NCBI GenBank assembly: GCA_002307185.1
Contig: DBTT01000039.1
Coordinates: 1-64,000 of the forward strand
Direction: 5' to 3'
Length of the DNA stretch: 64,000 nucleotides
DNA from: Bacteroidales bacterium UBA1309
GTDB taxonomy: Bacteria; Bacteroidota; Bacteroidia; Bacteroidales; Dysgonomonadaceae
The translations under genes were made by a program, and so were the position numbers. The number at the start of each line of letters is the position of its first letter. Position 1 is the stretch's first letter. Below the pieces are notes generated by a model. It did not search any database. It had not been told where the DNA came from and was given only the letters and a program-made list of their open reading frames with translations. Shown here one piece after another: positions 37,089 to 46,560 of the stretch.

Positions 37089-37158
37089 TAAATAAAAAGG
37101 CTTGAATATCCTTTGACTCTATAAAACCGGCTAAATTTAAAAATAATTTTGTTCGAAA

Positions 37159-37758
37159 TCAATATTTGACATCATTCACATCCACCAACTTGTTGATAAT
37201 CGCATAAATTGTAAGTCCCGAGACACTGTGTATCTCCAATTTTCGGGCAATGTTGCGCCGGTGGGTTATGACTGTGTGGATGGAAATGTTGTGATGGTCT
37301 GCTATTTCTTTATTGCTCATCCCTTTCACCAGGCTCTTGAGTATCTCTGTTTCGCGATCGCTTAGGTCATCCTGCCCGTTTTCGTTCGAGTTGCTATCCT
37401 TGAGTGCATTGGTCAAAATGCTCTCTATATTTGCTTCAGAATCATTTATCCGGATCACAGCATCATAAGACTGGTAGAACTGTTCATCTATCATATTATA
37501 AACCAATGCAATGACCACCATCTTTTTATCCAGCTTGAGGCGTTGCCTTATTTCCGACTTTGAAATCCGACCCAATAGCATCGGGTTGATAACAATCGCA
37601 TCAGGCCGCAAAGCCACGCTTTGCGCACTCAGATTCTCCAGGTCTTTCCATTCCACCACCTTATCCACAATTGGAAGCTGCGAAAGAGAATATACCAATC
37701 CCTTACGAATGATGTATGACATTTCGGCTACCGCAATTGTCTTTTTCAAATTTGACAT
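37159..37758 (-). CDS. LuxR-type transcriptional regulator with degenerate receiver domain
   Basis: 199 aa. Residues about 130-195 are a LuxR/NarL helix-turn-helix (LSDRETEILKSLVKGMSNKEIADHHNISIHTVITHRRNI; key words LSDRETEIL, SNKEIA, HTVITH). The N-terminal 120 residues have the length and pattern of a receiver, but the acidic pair is AEM, the phospho-acceptor position reads IVINPM (Asn instead of Asp), and the conserved Lys is not evident. It should therefore be phosphorylation-independent. It is encoded directly upstream of the RIC-like protein and probably regulates it. Confidence 0.83.
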   Translation of the reverse strand: MSNLKKTIAVAEMSYIIRKGLVYSLSQLPIVDKVVEWKDLENLSAQSVALRPDAIVINPMLLGRISKSEIRQRLKLDKKMVVIALVYNMIDEQFYQSYDAVIRINDSEANIESILTNALKDSNSNENGQDDLSDRETEILKSLVKGMSNKEIADHHNISIHTVITHRRNIARKLEIHSVSGLTIYAIINKLVDVNDVKY

Positions 37759-37932
37759 TTCTATGAAGTTCTTAAAAAATCAATGGTCTTTGTATAAAAG
37801 AAATACAATTTGTCTTTCGTACGACAATTAATCCAGGAACAAAATCTTCCGATATAATTTAGATCGGTTCTTAATTATAGTTTACAAATGTCGGAATAAA
37901 TGTTGAAGCAGCCAAATCTAAATTGAAATCGT

Positions 37933-37965
37933 AAAAAAAAGCCGCAAAACATTTCGTCTTGCGGC
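37933..37965 (-). terminator. Intrinsic terminator of the inositol phosphate synthase gene
   Basis: GCCGCAA (37941-37947)/TTGCGGC (37959-37965) with an A-run at 37933-37940, which is a U-tract on the minus strand, 25 bp after the stop. Confidence 0.75.
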
Positions 37966-37990
37966 TTGCACTCTTTATCGAATCTGAGAA

Positions 37991-39286
37991 TTAATCTAAA
38001 TAATCGATAGTTTCTTCTCCAATCATCCTGCGAAGTGTGTTTTTCAACTTCACATACTGAATGAACAAGTCGTGTTCTGCGATTTTAGTTGGCTCGTGCA
38101 TCGGGCTCTTGAAGTAGAACGACAACCAGTCTTGGATTCCAGAAAATCCGGCACGTTTGGCCAAGTCGGCAAACAACACCAAGTCCAAGCAAAGCGGAGC
38201 TGCCAAGATCGAGTCACGGCAAAGAAAATCCACTTTCAACTGCATAGGGTAGCCCAACCATCCGAAGAGGTCGATGTTGTCCCAACCCTCTTTGTTGTCT
38301 TTACGAGGTGGATAGTAGTTGATGCGCACTTTGTGGTAAACATTTCCATACAGATCTGGATACAATTCGGGTTGGAGGATGTTGTCGATAACCGACAATT
38401 TGGATTCTTCTTTGGTTTTGAATGAACCTGGATCGTCCAACACTTCTCCATCACGGTTGCCCAAAATGTTTGTCGAGAACCACCCGCTCAAACCAAGCAT
38501 ACGGGTTTTCAACATAGGAGACAACACGGTTTTCAACATTGTTTGACCTGTCTTGAAGTCTTTTCCAGCGATAGGAGTTTGCGTTTTTTCAGCAAGATCC
38601 CACATAGCAGGAATGTCCACTGTCAAGTTAGGAGCACCATTCAAATATGGAATTCCCAATGAAACTGCAGCATAAGCATAAATGTTGGATGGAGCGATTG
38701 CTGGATGATTTTCCTTCAATCCTTTTTCGAATGCAGCCAATGTCTTGTGCACTTCTCCAAGTGGAGTAAACACCTCGGTGCTTCCGCACCAAATGACTAC
38801 AATACGGTCGATGCCGTTTTCTTTTTTGAAATTTAGGATGTCTTCTTTCACTTGTTCAGCCAATTCCCATTTTGTAGGAGCCGACTTCACCCAAGTTCCG
38901 TGAAGACGTTTTACGAATTCCTGATCGAACACGGCCTTCATCGGCTTTATAGCGATCAATTCGTCTTTCACTTTGTCGAGGTCTTCGCTGGTCAACACTT
39001 CTGCATGTTTTGCAGCTTCATAAGCATTGTCTTCGAAAATGTCCCAACCTCCAAAAACGATGTCGCTCAAATCTGCCAAAGGCACTACATCTTTGATTTT
39101 CGGGAAGTTGTTTTCCTCTCTTTTTCCAATACGCATTGTTGCCAATTGCGTGATTGAACCTACGGGAATACCCAAACCTTTACGGGTGATAAGAGTTCCC
39201 GCAATGAATGTTGTTGCCACTGCACCAACACCAACTGTCAGGACGCCAAGCTTTCCTGTGGCTTCCTTTACATTTACTTTTGTCAT
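37991..39286 (-). CDS. ino1: Inositol-3-phosphate synthase (MIPS)
   Basis: 431 aa. An NAD-binding N-terminus (GVLTVGVGAVATTFIAG) and the MIPS blocks VIWCGSTEVF, NGAPNLTVDIPAMWDLAEKTQTPIAGKDFKTGQT (key: AGKDFKTGQT), GWFSTNILGNRDG, KVRINYYPPRKD and LKVDFLCRDSILAAPLCLDLV define the family. It converts glucose-6-phosphate to inositol-3-phosphate. In Bacteroides this is the first step of inositol-lipid synthesis, with CDP-alcohol transferase, PgpA-like and PAP2-like genes; those genes lie 6-9 kb upstream here, on the same strand. The candidate promoter implies a leader of about 330 nt. Confidence 0.94.
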   Translation of the reverse strand: MTKVNVKEATGKLGVLTVGVGAVATTFIAGTLITRKGLGIPVGSITQLATMRIGKREENNFPKIKDVVPLADLSDIVFGGWDIFEDNAYEAAKHAEVLTSEDLDKVKDELIAIKPMKAVFDQEFVKRLHGTWVKSAPTKWELAEQVKEDILNFKKENGIDRIVVIWCGSTEVFTPLGEVHKTLAAFEKGLKENHPAIAPSNIYAYAAVSLGIPYLNGAPNLTVDIPAMWDLAEKTQTPIAGKDFKTGQTMLKTVLSPMLKTRMLGLSGWFSTNILGNRDGEVLDDPGSFKTKEESKLSVIDNILQPELYPDLYGNVYHKVRINYYPPRKDNKEGWDNIDLFGWLGYPMQLKVDFLCRDSILAAPLCLDLVLFADLAKRAGFSGIQDWLSFYFKSPMHEPTKIAEHDLFIQYVKLKNTLRRMIGEETIDYLD

Positions 39287-39725
39287 TATTAATTGAGATT
39301 AAGTTACGCCGCAACCCGCAGCATTCATTAAACTTGCCTCCTGCACTGTGCCGAAGGCATATATTAACAGCCTCAATCGTAAGTCTGAACCCATTTTATT
39401 ATCCCAACCCGGTATTTTTCATCTCAGGGAATACGAATTCCACGAGACTTCCATTGTTGTGAGCAGAACATACGGCTAACGCCATAGATATATCAAAAAC
39501 ATAAAAAATGATGCTGTCCGCCGACAAGCATCGTATGGCTACTGTTCCAAATTTTGATCTGGCTTTTCATGTGAAAAAGCATTCAAAACGGCAAAGCCAA
39601 ACATCGAATATTAAGGCAAAGTTAAGATATAATTAGATAATTGAAAAGTTTTGGAATAAAAAAGGCTTAACTCCCTTCTTGAATTTCCACTAACCGCCAA
39701 TGCATCAATCTTCATTCAACTAATT
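39287..39725. other. Long leader/intergenic region upstream of ino1
   Basis: 439 bases without a gene. A minus-strand -7 box lies at 39617-39624. Read as RNA the leader contains CTGAGATGAAAAATACC, superficially like part of a TPP riboswitch, but the rest of that fold is absent. Confidence 0.45.
39617..39624 (-). promoter_or_regulatory. Candidate -7 box TAACTTTG for ino1
   Basis: Matches TAnnTTTG on the minus strand, 330 bp upstream of the ino1 start; no closer match was seen. Confidence 0.35.
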
Positions 39726-40118
39726 TTAAATTCGACTCCCCTTGACAAAGAAGAAGAGCAATGCACCCCAGCCTACAATCAGGAACAAACCTCCGAGTGG
39801 AGTGACCGGCCCTAGAAATTTCAAGTTAGCTTTCCAATATTCGGCCATGGATAGCAGATAGATGCTACCAGAGAACAACAAAGTGCCGATCACCATGCTC
39901 CAAGCAGCCGTTTTTTCCAAGGAGGATTGGAACGTGAAGAAAAAGCCAAGCAAGAGCAGGGCAAGCGCGTGGTACATCTGGTAGCGAACTCCCACTTCAA
40001 AAGACGAAAGTTTTTCGGGAGAAAGCACCTTGGCTAAAGCATGCGAACCCAAGGCTCCGAATATCACGGAAGTTAAGCCATAGAAGGAAGCTACGGCAAG
40101 TATGATTTGTTTTGTCAT
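39726..40118 (-). CDS. DUF423 family membrane protein (YgdD-like)
   Basis: 130 aa from ATG at 40118. Four membrane segments with the family pattern SVIFGALGSHAL, RYQMYHALALLLLG, GTLLFSGSIYLL and GPVTPLGGLFLIVGWG. Small conserved inner-membrane family of unknown function. Confidence 0.88.
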   Translation of the reverse strand: MTKQIILAVASFYGLTSVIFGALGSHALAKVLSPEKLSSFEVGVRYQMYHALALLLLGFFFTFQSSLEKTAAWSMVIGTLLFSGSIYLLSMAEYWKANLKFLGPVTPLGGLFLIVGWGALLFFFVKGSRI

Positions 40119-40485
40119 AAGAAAACGGAATATGAAGTTTATTGTATAAATTTCCCTCGGTAGATTGCAGGATACGCTTCTCTTCGAGATTATCATTTAC
40201 AAACTTATGGAAAAAAGTGGAATTTGCCAACCTGAATCAGGATTCAAACCATAATAAATTCGCTTCCCCAACCGTCATATTTTATCTCTGGCTTGCCGAT
40301 CTATTATAAGAAACCTAACTACATTTTATCTAAAACCTGCGTAAAAATTATCTGCAAGATAGATATGTTGGATATAACAACATACATATGCTGGCTTTTA
40401 GGTGTAATTAGCTGTTAATCAAATACAGAAAAACTTTCTACGTGAAAGACATTTTAATTCATGCTTCGTTTCACCACCCTCCTTC
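40119..40485. other. Intergenic region DUF423/SNF2
   Basis: 367 AT-rich bases. The only structure is a weak CTTTC/GAAAG hairpin at 40435-40449 flanked by A residues, which could terminate the SNF2 gene on the minus strand. Confidence 0.35.
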
Positions 40486-43400
40486 TCACTGATTCTCCCC
40501 AATCAGCGCCATCAATTCTTGCAAGGAAAGACGCGCTGCCTGGTCGCTTCCTTCGAGAAGGGAATCGGCTAAGTCCCGCTTGGTGCTGTGAAGCTGGATG
40601 ATTTTCTCCTCGATGGTGTTTTCCGCCACCAAGCGATAGACCGTCACGGGGCGTTGTTGACCGATGCGGTGGGCGCGGTCGGAAGCTTGGTCTTCGATGG
40701 CCGGATTCCACCACGGGTCAAGGTGGATGACGTAGTCGGCAGCAGTGAGGTTGAGTCCCAAGCCGCCCGCTTTGAGGCTGATGAGGAATAGGTTGCCTTC
40801 GCCGCCTTGAAAGCTTTTCACTCGTTTCTCGCGTTCGGCTGTGGGCGTTGAACCATCCAGATATTGGTAAGAAATGTGCATTTCGTCCAAAGCCTCGCGC
40901 ACGATTGCCAGGTGTGAAACAAACTGGCTGAACACCAAAGCCCGGTGTCCGCTTTCGGTTAACTCGCCAATTATTTCTTTGAAAGTCTCCAATTTGGAAG
41001 ACGGTATTCGGATGTTTTTGTCAACCAACAAGGGATTGCAACATGCTTGACGGAGTTTGGTGATTTCGGCAAGCACTTGTAGATGCTTGGCCCCGTTGTT
41101 CCCTTCGGCACCCGTAATCACTTCGAGTGCTTTCCTGCGCAATGCCTCGTAGAACGCCGTTTCCTGATCGGAAAGTTGAATTTTTTTGAGTATTTCGGTT
41201 TTGGGAGGCAATTCGTCAAGCACCTTCGATTTGGTTCGGCGGAGGATGAAAGGGGAAATCAGGTGTTTCAACTGTTTGCGTGCACGTTCGTCTTCGGGTT
41301 TGATAAAACGGTCGGTAAACTGCTGAAGGCTACCCAACAATCCGGGATTGAGAAAGTTAAATATATTCCATATTTCGCCCAAATGGTTCTGGATAGGTGT
41401 TCCCGTGAGAGCAATTCGGAAAGAGGATTTCAATTGCATGATGGCCTTGGAGGTCTTTGTCGCAAAGTTCTTGATGGCGTGGGCCTCGTCCAGCACCAAA
41501 GTAGCGAAAGACGCTTCCGCGAACAAGGCCTCCTCCGATTGCAAAAGCCCATACGAAGTGACCAGCACATCTCCTTCCGAGAGTTCGTGCAAGGTTTGCT
41601 TGCGGTTGCTGTTGCCTAAGGTATTCACATTGAGCGTAGGAGCAAAGCGGTTGATTTCGCTGATCCAATTACCAATCACGGATACCGGGCAAACAACCAA
41701 CGCAGTGCCCATATTTGCACGGCTAAGGAGCACAGCAATGGCCTGGATAGTCTTCCCCAACCCCATATCGTCGGCCAAACAGGCCCCACCTTCCCATGCT
41801 GCAAGTTGCGACATCCAGCGGAAACCCTCTTCCTGATAAGACCGCAATTCGGCCATCAAGGTTGACGGGACAGCCACCTCCTTGGCTTGATTTTCACGGA
41901 TACGTTTATTGAAGTCTTGCCAAGATTTATCGGCTTTGAAGTCTTCCACCTCGTCAAACAAGCCTCCCAAGGCAATAGATGCCAATTTGTTTACCCGAAC
42001 TCCTTTTTTGTCGCTGACACTGAATGCCCTAAGGTCATCGAGCCGCTTACGCAATTCATCGCTCAAAGCCAGGAACTCCCCATCCGAGAGTTGCACAAAC
42101 TTGCCATGTGCCTGTTGGGTCATAGAGAGCAATTGCTGCAAGGAGACCACTGTTTCTTCATCCACTTTGAGCTCACCTTGCAATTCAAACCAACTTGTAG
42201 CACTTTTTACCTTCATCGATAAATTGCCAAAACCTACCGCTGCACGCATTTTGTACCTCACGCCTTCCGGCCATTCCACCACGCTGATTTCTTGATGTTT
42301 ATGCAAAATATCCAGCAGGTAGAGTGAATCTTTGGGATCCTCGAAAGCAATAAGGGAATCCTGAATATCCAAGCTTTCAAGCCCTTGGATGTCGTTCATC
42401 AAGGTTTGCTCGTTGGCAAGTTCTTGCTCCATCTTGCGTTTCACTTGGAGCTGCATGCCCCCGTCCGCATTTCGGAAAAGCACCTTCCCCCCTTTCCCTG
42501 GTTTGCAATAAGGCGGAGTCTCCGCAAAAGGTTTGCTGAACAACTCCGCCTTCAGCCCATTACCGAAAGGGAGCAGTTGAACATATATTTTTGCGTCAGC
42601 AACAACTTCCTTCACCGCGAGGCTGGAGCTAGGAGTGGCTGCCAAATCGGAATGCACTTCCATTCCCTGCGATGTGAAATCGGCCAAAAGCTGTATCAGT
42701 TTATCCTTTCCCGCCTGAGGAACGATTATCTTTTGCTCCTGAAGTATGTTTAAGATGGTTCTTTGCTGGGGAGCGAGTTCATACACCTTGTAGCGTGTGT
42801 TGGTCTCTTTCTCTATCAATATCTTTTCCACATCCTTGACTACCAAATCAGTTTTCAGGAGGTAGCCCTTGGCTGTTTTATCAACAGAAACAAGTGGTTT
42901 TCCGGCTATAAATTCCACTGGAATATAATCAGTTCCATCCAAATAAAGATACGGATGCCCGATTAATTCCTTGAACACGTCGTCCTTGAATTGATAGCTG
43001 TCGTAATAATAAGGGTCGGGACGCATGGTTTTGGCCACATGGAAATCTTGTTCCTTCATGCCGGCCACCTTTCCTTGAAAGAATGTCTTCATACTCACGT
43101 TCCGCCCTTTGGACCAACCTTTCACCTGCTTTGTCTGCAGGACTGGCTGAATGATTTTGGTCTTCGGATTGAAGAAATAAACGATGCGGTTTTTCTCTTC
43201 CTCGCCATTTTGAACGGCCTTTTTGCGGTTTCGCAAACCTAACAGGAGGTTCAACGATTTCTCCCAATCTTCTGTTTTTGAGAGTTTGGACAGCAAAGGT
43301 TGGTAGCTCATCTTCTTGGCAATTGCATCAAAAAGTTTGTTCGATTCGTCATCGCCCAGAAGCTGTTTGAGGGCATAAGCGGCTTCGTAAGCAAGAATCA

Positions 43401-44565
43401 GGTGGTCGTTGTCAGAAGCCCGCTTAAGCGTTTGTTTCAGCGGCCCCAACTTCAACTTATTATTCCATTTGAAATCGGACAAATAAAATACGATAATGGA
43501 AATAAAGGAGAGAATTGAATCATCACCGACATAAGCCTCCAATTCCGTCCGATTGAGCGCAGCTGCATCTTTCTTGCCCAAAGTGAAATTCACCAAAGGA
43601 CGAAACACATTCACGCTTTCTCCCATTGCTTTGTCGAAAGAATCTGCTATTTTTTGAAACAACGGCATCGATTCTTCGAGTCCGCCCCGAAGCAACGCGA
43701 TAAGATAGAAAATTGCCATATCTGCCAAGAGAGGAATATAAGTGCCTTTGTAATCTCTGCGCTGCACCTTCAAGCCTTTCTCAAACAACTTTGTGGCCTC
43801 CATAACTTTATCCTCAGCAAGCATCTTTATGGCGCTAACATAGAGCACTTCCATTTCCATTTTAGGATTTGTGAGATCCAATGCCTTTTCAAGCTCTCCC
43901 CGGAGGAAATACGTTTTTTGCAAGATTTTCTTTTCATCCAAGCTGATTTTTAGATGCTTGTTCAAATCAACCAACAACTCTAGAACAGAAGAAAGAGGCA
44001 AAAAAGAAACTTGTGCGCTCCTCATTTCAGAATCCAGATAGACAGAAAAAATGCGAGGATTGATTCTGTGAAAATAGTTTACATAGGAGGCATTTTTAAA
44101 AAGGTATCGTATATAATATTCGGAATTTCCCCAGCTGTGTAGTAGAAGTTTAGATTCATCTTGCTGGTATTCCTCCTCAGTTCCATATAGCAGGGAGTGA
44201 AGGCAATTTCTAAAAAGAACCAGGGAGTCCTGACCAAGATAATAAGAAGAATAGTATGTGTTGCTATTAAAGATTGTTTTGGCAACGCCCAACAAATTGC
44301 CGGTGGATGGATAAACGTAGCCCAGAAAGTCGGGATGGACACTGTATCCTCTTGTCCAAGTGTCTATATTTTCTAAAAAACCGTTCTGATTAGCTGATTC
44401 AAGTACGGCTTTCAGCGTTTGCACTTTGAATTTCTTACCAACATACTGCAAGCCCCTTGCAAGGGTGTCGGGATTGATGCCTTTGGTTATCAGTACTGCT
44501 ATTTTGAGAATATTTTTCTCTTCTTCGGGCAACCCTTCATAAAGGGAAATTTGGTCATTTGTCAT
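40486..44565 (-). CDS. SNF2/Rad54-family DNA-dependent ATPase (helicase)
   Basis: 1359 aa from ATG at 44565. Residues 1 to about 450 are helical and unrecognised, 450-850 mixed, and from about 880 a complete Snf2 motor follows: motif I ADDMGLGKTIQ, DEAH box VLDEAHAIKNF, TGTPIQNHLGEIW, then helicase C with LVFSQFVSHL, YLDGSTPTAEREKRV, LISLKAGGLGLNLTAADYVIHLDPWWNPAIEDQA (key: KAGGLGLN, DPWWNP) and DRAHRIGQ. Such proteins translocate on duplex DNA and remodel protein-DNA complexes; related forms are found in many Bacteroidota, so a housekeeping or repair role is likely. No methylase or nuclease partner is adjacent. Confidence 0.9.
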   Translation of the reverse strand: MTNDQISLYEGLPEEEKNILKIAVLITKGINPDTLARGLQYVGKKFKVQTLKAVLESANQNGFLENIDTWTRGYSVHPDFLGYVYPSTGNLLGVAKTIFNSNTYYSSYYLGQDSLVLFRNCLHSLLYGTEEEYQQDESKLLLHSWGNSEYYIRYLFKNASYVNYFHRINPRIFSVYLDSEMRSAQVSFLPLSSVLELLVDLNKHLKISLDEKKILQKTYFLRGELEKALDLTNPKMEMEVLYVSAIKMLAEDKVMEATKLFEKGLKVQRRDYKGTYIPLLADMAIFYLIALLRGGLEESMPLFQKIADSFDKAMGESVNVFRPLVNFTLGKKDAAALNRTELEAYVGDDSILSFISIIVFYLSDFKWNNKLKLGPLKQTLKRASDNDHLILAYEAAYALKQLLGDDESNKLFDAIAKKMSYQPLLSKLSKTEDWEKSLNLLLGLRNRKKAVQNGEEEKNRIVYFFNPKTKIIQPVLQTKQVKGWSKGRNVSMKTFFQGKVAGMKEQDFHVAKTMRPDPYYYDSYQFKDDVFKELIGHPYLYLDGTDYIPVEFIAGKPLVSVDKTAKGYLLKTDLVVKDVEKILIEKETNTRYKVYELAPQQRTILNILQEQKIIVPQAGKDKLIQLLADFTSQGMEVHSDLAATPSSSLAVKEVVADAKIYVQLLPFGNGLKAELFSKPFAETPPYCKPGKGGKVLFRNADGGMQLQVKRKMEQELANEQTLMNDIQGLESLDIQDSLIAFEDPKDSLYLLDILHKHQEISVVEWPEGVRYKMRAAVGFGNLSMKVKSATSWFELQGELKVDEETVVSLQQLLSMTQQAHGKFVQLSDGEFLALSDELRKRLDDLRAFSVSDKKGVRVNKLASIALGGLFDEVEDFKADKSWQDFNKRIRENQAKEVAVPSTLMAELRSYQEEGFRWMSQLAAWEGGACLADDMGLGKTIQAIAVLLSRANMGTALVVCPVSVIGNWISEINRFAPTLNVNTLGNSNRKQTLHELSEGDVLVTSYGLLQSEEALFAEASFATLVLDEAHAIKNFATKTSKAIMQLKSSFRIALTGTPIQNHLGEIWNIFNFLNPGLLGSLQQFTDRFIKPEDERARKQLKHLISPFILRRTKSKVLDELPPKTEILKKIQLSDQETAFYEALRRKALEVITGAEGNNGAKHLQVLAEITKLRQACCNPLLVDKNIRIPSSKLETFKEIIGELTESGHRALVFSQFVSHLAIVREALDEMHISYQYLDGSTPTAEREKRVKSFQGGEGNLFLISLKAGGLGLNLTAADYVIHLDPWWNPAIEDQASDRAHRIGQQRPVTVYRLVAENTIEEKIIQLHSTKRDLADSLLEGSDQAARLSLQELMALIGENQ

Positions 44566-44634
44566 ATTCGAACATACTTTTTCCAAAAAACACGACTTTT
44601 TTATTGATTTAAAGAGGAGTGAAGATGCAAGAGG

Positions 44635-45462
44635 TTATTTTTTCCCTTTCATTGCATAAGTTCGCTGCTTCAAGAATTCCCCGTATTCCTCGATGGAGGT
44701 AAACTTTGCTTGTTCTTCCACCGAAATAGGCTTTCCCAACCGGATATAAATAGTTTTGCCTTTTTTGTTGGTTACTTCATGGAAAAGCCGAACCGTGCGG
44801 ATTCGCCAATCGATAAAGCCCAAGGTGCGGTAAAGCCACGAATTATTTCCGGAAATATACATGGGGATCACTGGCACTTTCGCCTTTTTGATGAGCCGCA
44901 ACACCGAGGGCTGCCATTCCCGGTCTTCGGTTTTGGTGAGGTGGTTTGAAGAAACACCACCGGCAGGAAAAAGCCCCAAGGGATGCCCTGCTTTCAAATG
45001 TTCGAGGCATTGCTTCACTCCGCCCACACTTGATTTCATGTCGGCCATTTTGTTTCCTTTGGCATAGGGATTGACCCCAATGAAATGCTCCGACATGGTA
45101 TCTATCTGATTAAGCACCCAGTTTACCATCATTTTGAAATCACGACGCTTCCCTCCTACTACACTGATGGAAATTATCCCATCTATATGTCCATAAGGAT
45201 GATTCGACACTGTGATGAAAGGTTTCCCTACAAACGGGTCAAACACCTCGTAATTCTCCACCACTCGATTGATTCCAAGACGATCGAGCATGTCGTTCAC
45301 AAAATCAAGTCCAGTAACATGTTTGGAAGCATCGTAAACGCCATTCACCTTGTTTATTCCTGTGATTTTGAATAAAACCTTCAGCAGGAAATTGCCAAAA
45401 CGGCCTTGAAAAATGGGACTCAGTTTCCGTATTTCGTTTTTATCAATCAGTTTGTCCTTCAT
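44635..45462 (-). CDS. Lysophospholipid/1-acylglycerol-3-phosphate acyltransferase-like protein
   Basis: 275 aa. TVSNHPYGHIDGI (about 90) is the acyltransferase His-Asp box in the variant spacing seen in hemolysin/OlsA-like enzymes, GVNPYAKGN and LGLFPAGGVSS supply motif III, and VPVIPMYISGNNSWLY motif IV. It transfers an acyl chain to a lysolipid at the inner membrane. It lies between the SNF2 gene and the Aur1/CDP-alcohol transferase group, so it may act on the same lipids; this is inference. Confidence 0.83.
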   Translation of the reverse strand: MKDKLIDKNEIRKLSPIFQGRFGNFLLKVLFKITGINKVNGVYDASKHVTGLDFVNDMLDRLGINRVVENYEVFDPFVGKPFITVSNHPYGHIDGIISISVVGGKRRDFKMMVNWVLNQIDTMSEHFIGVNPYAKGNKMADMKSSVGGVKQCLEHLKAGHPLGLFPAGGVSSNHLTKTEDREWQPSVLRLIKKAKVPVIPMYISGNNSWLYRTLGFIDWRIRTVRLFHEVTNKKGKTIYIRLGKPISVEEQAKFTSIEEYGEFLKQRTYAMKGKK

Positions 45463-45624
45463 ACTTATATTAAAACAGATAAAAATAGAAAAACGAATTT
45501 TATCCTTTCCAAAATTTCGGAAATTGACGAAATTCGTTCATCATAACGTGCATCCCATTGGCTTGCACCCACAAAAATATTAAATCTTCATCTGAATTGC
45601 AAATTGATTTTGCCGAAGAAGAGA

Positions 45625-46560
45625 TCATTTCACACGTTCGAGGTATTTTAGGTAGAAGTTTTTAAATGGAGGAAGCTTCATCAATCCTTTTTCAAACAAA
45701 AATATTCCAAGGATAGCACACAATATCCCAAGCACCACATCTACCAGATAATGATGCCCTGTGTAAACTGCCGTGAACCAAATCCCAAACATAAACAAAA
45801 TCACAACGGACTTGATCGCCCAGTTTACTTTATCACGAAATGCATAAAAGAGGACTACAACCAGATAAGCTGAATGGAGAGACGGAACCGCTGCGAAAAC
45901 ATTGGCATTGCGTCCGTATATCGAGTTGAAAATGGGCAAACCTAACAATTCATCAAAGCGGGCCAATCCCGCCGTGTTGCCTGGCGTATTGATGATTGCT
46001 TCGAAACCATAGTGCATGGCGTACCAAGGCGGTGCGGCAGGATGGATATAATAGCCAACGAATCCAAGCAGGTTCACAAACAGGAACACCATTCCAAAGT
46101 GGAGAAAGTTGTCCCGATGCTTTTTGGCATACAAATAAAATCCAAAAGCCAATGGAATCGGCACCCACCCCAAATAGAAAATTCCGCAAAGAAAATCAAG
46201 TACTGGGATGTTATATGTAGCAAAAAATTCGCTTGGAATAAGGGTTTTCCCATCGACATGTATTCCGAAAAGCAGCTTTTCCAAATTGTACAAATCCTCT
46301 ACATCGATAGGATTCACCTTGTAGTTGGGATACACCCGCATCCAATCGTAGGAGATACCAAATAAGAGGAATGGAAGTAGCCCGAGAGCAAGTTTCCGCG
46401 TATTTTTGTTAAAAAAAAAGAGCAATAAAAAAAGCCCCACCAACAAAGAATGCTCCGGACGATACCCTACAAAAATAGCAGTTAGAATGAGAAAGACGAG
46501 CGAAATCGCAATAGAAACTATGATTTCCCTTTTGGTAGGCAACGAAATGTCTATTTTCAT
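45625..46560 (-). CDS. Aur1-like PAP2-superfamily protein (candidate inositol phosphorylceramide synthase)
   Basis: 311 aa with about eight membrane segments. HPAAPPWY (173-180), PSLHSAY (226-232) and YTGHHYLVDVVLG (HHYLVD 269-274) are the conserved motifs of Aur1-type inositol phosphorylceramide synthases and PAP2 phosphatases. In Bacteroides a homologous gene belongs to the inositol-lipid cluster. It starts within the stop of the CDP-alcohol transferase (4-bp overlap), which ties the two functionally. Dephosphorylation of phosphatidylinositol phosphate is the main alternative to IPC synthesis. Confidence 0.82.
   Translation of the reverse strand: MKIDISLPTKREIIVSIAISLVFLILTAIFVGYRPEHSLLVGLFLLLFFFNKNTRKLALGLLPFLLFGISYDWMRVYPNYKVNPIDVEDLYNLEKLLFGIHVDGKTLIPSEFFATYNIPVLDFLCGIFYLGWVPIPLAFGFYLYAKKHRDNFLHFGMVFLFVNLLGFVGYYIHPAAPPWYAMHYGFEAIINTPGNTAGLARFDELLGLPIFNSIYGRNANVFAAVPSLHSAYLVVVLFYAFRDKVNWAIKSVVILFMFGIWFTAVYTGHHYLVDVVLGILCAILGIFLFEKGLMKLPPFKNFYLKYLERVK

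Noticed and set aside
39287..39440. TPP-riboswitch-like words (CTGAGA ... ATACC) in the ino1 leader
   Set aside because: The second conserved half (AACCTGATCTGG and closing stem) is missing and ino1 is not a thiamine gene.
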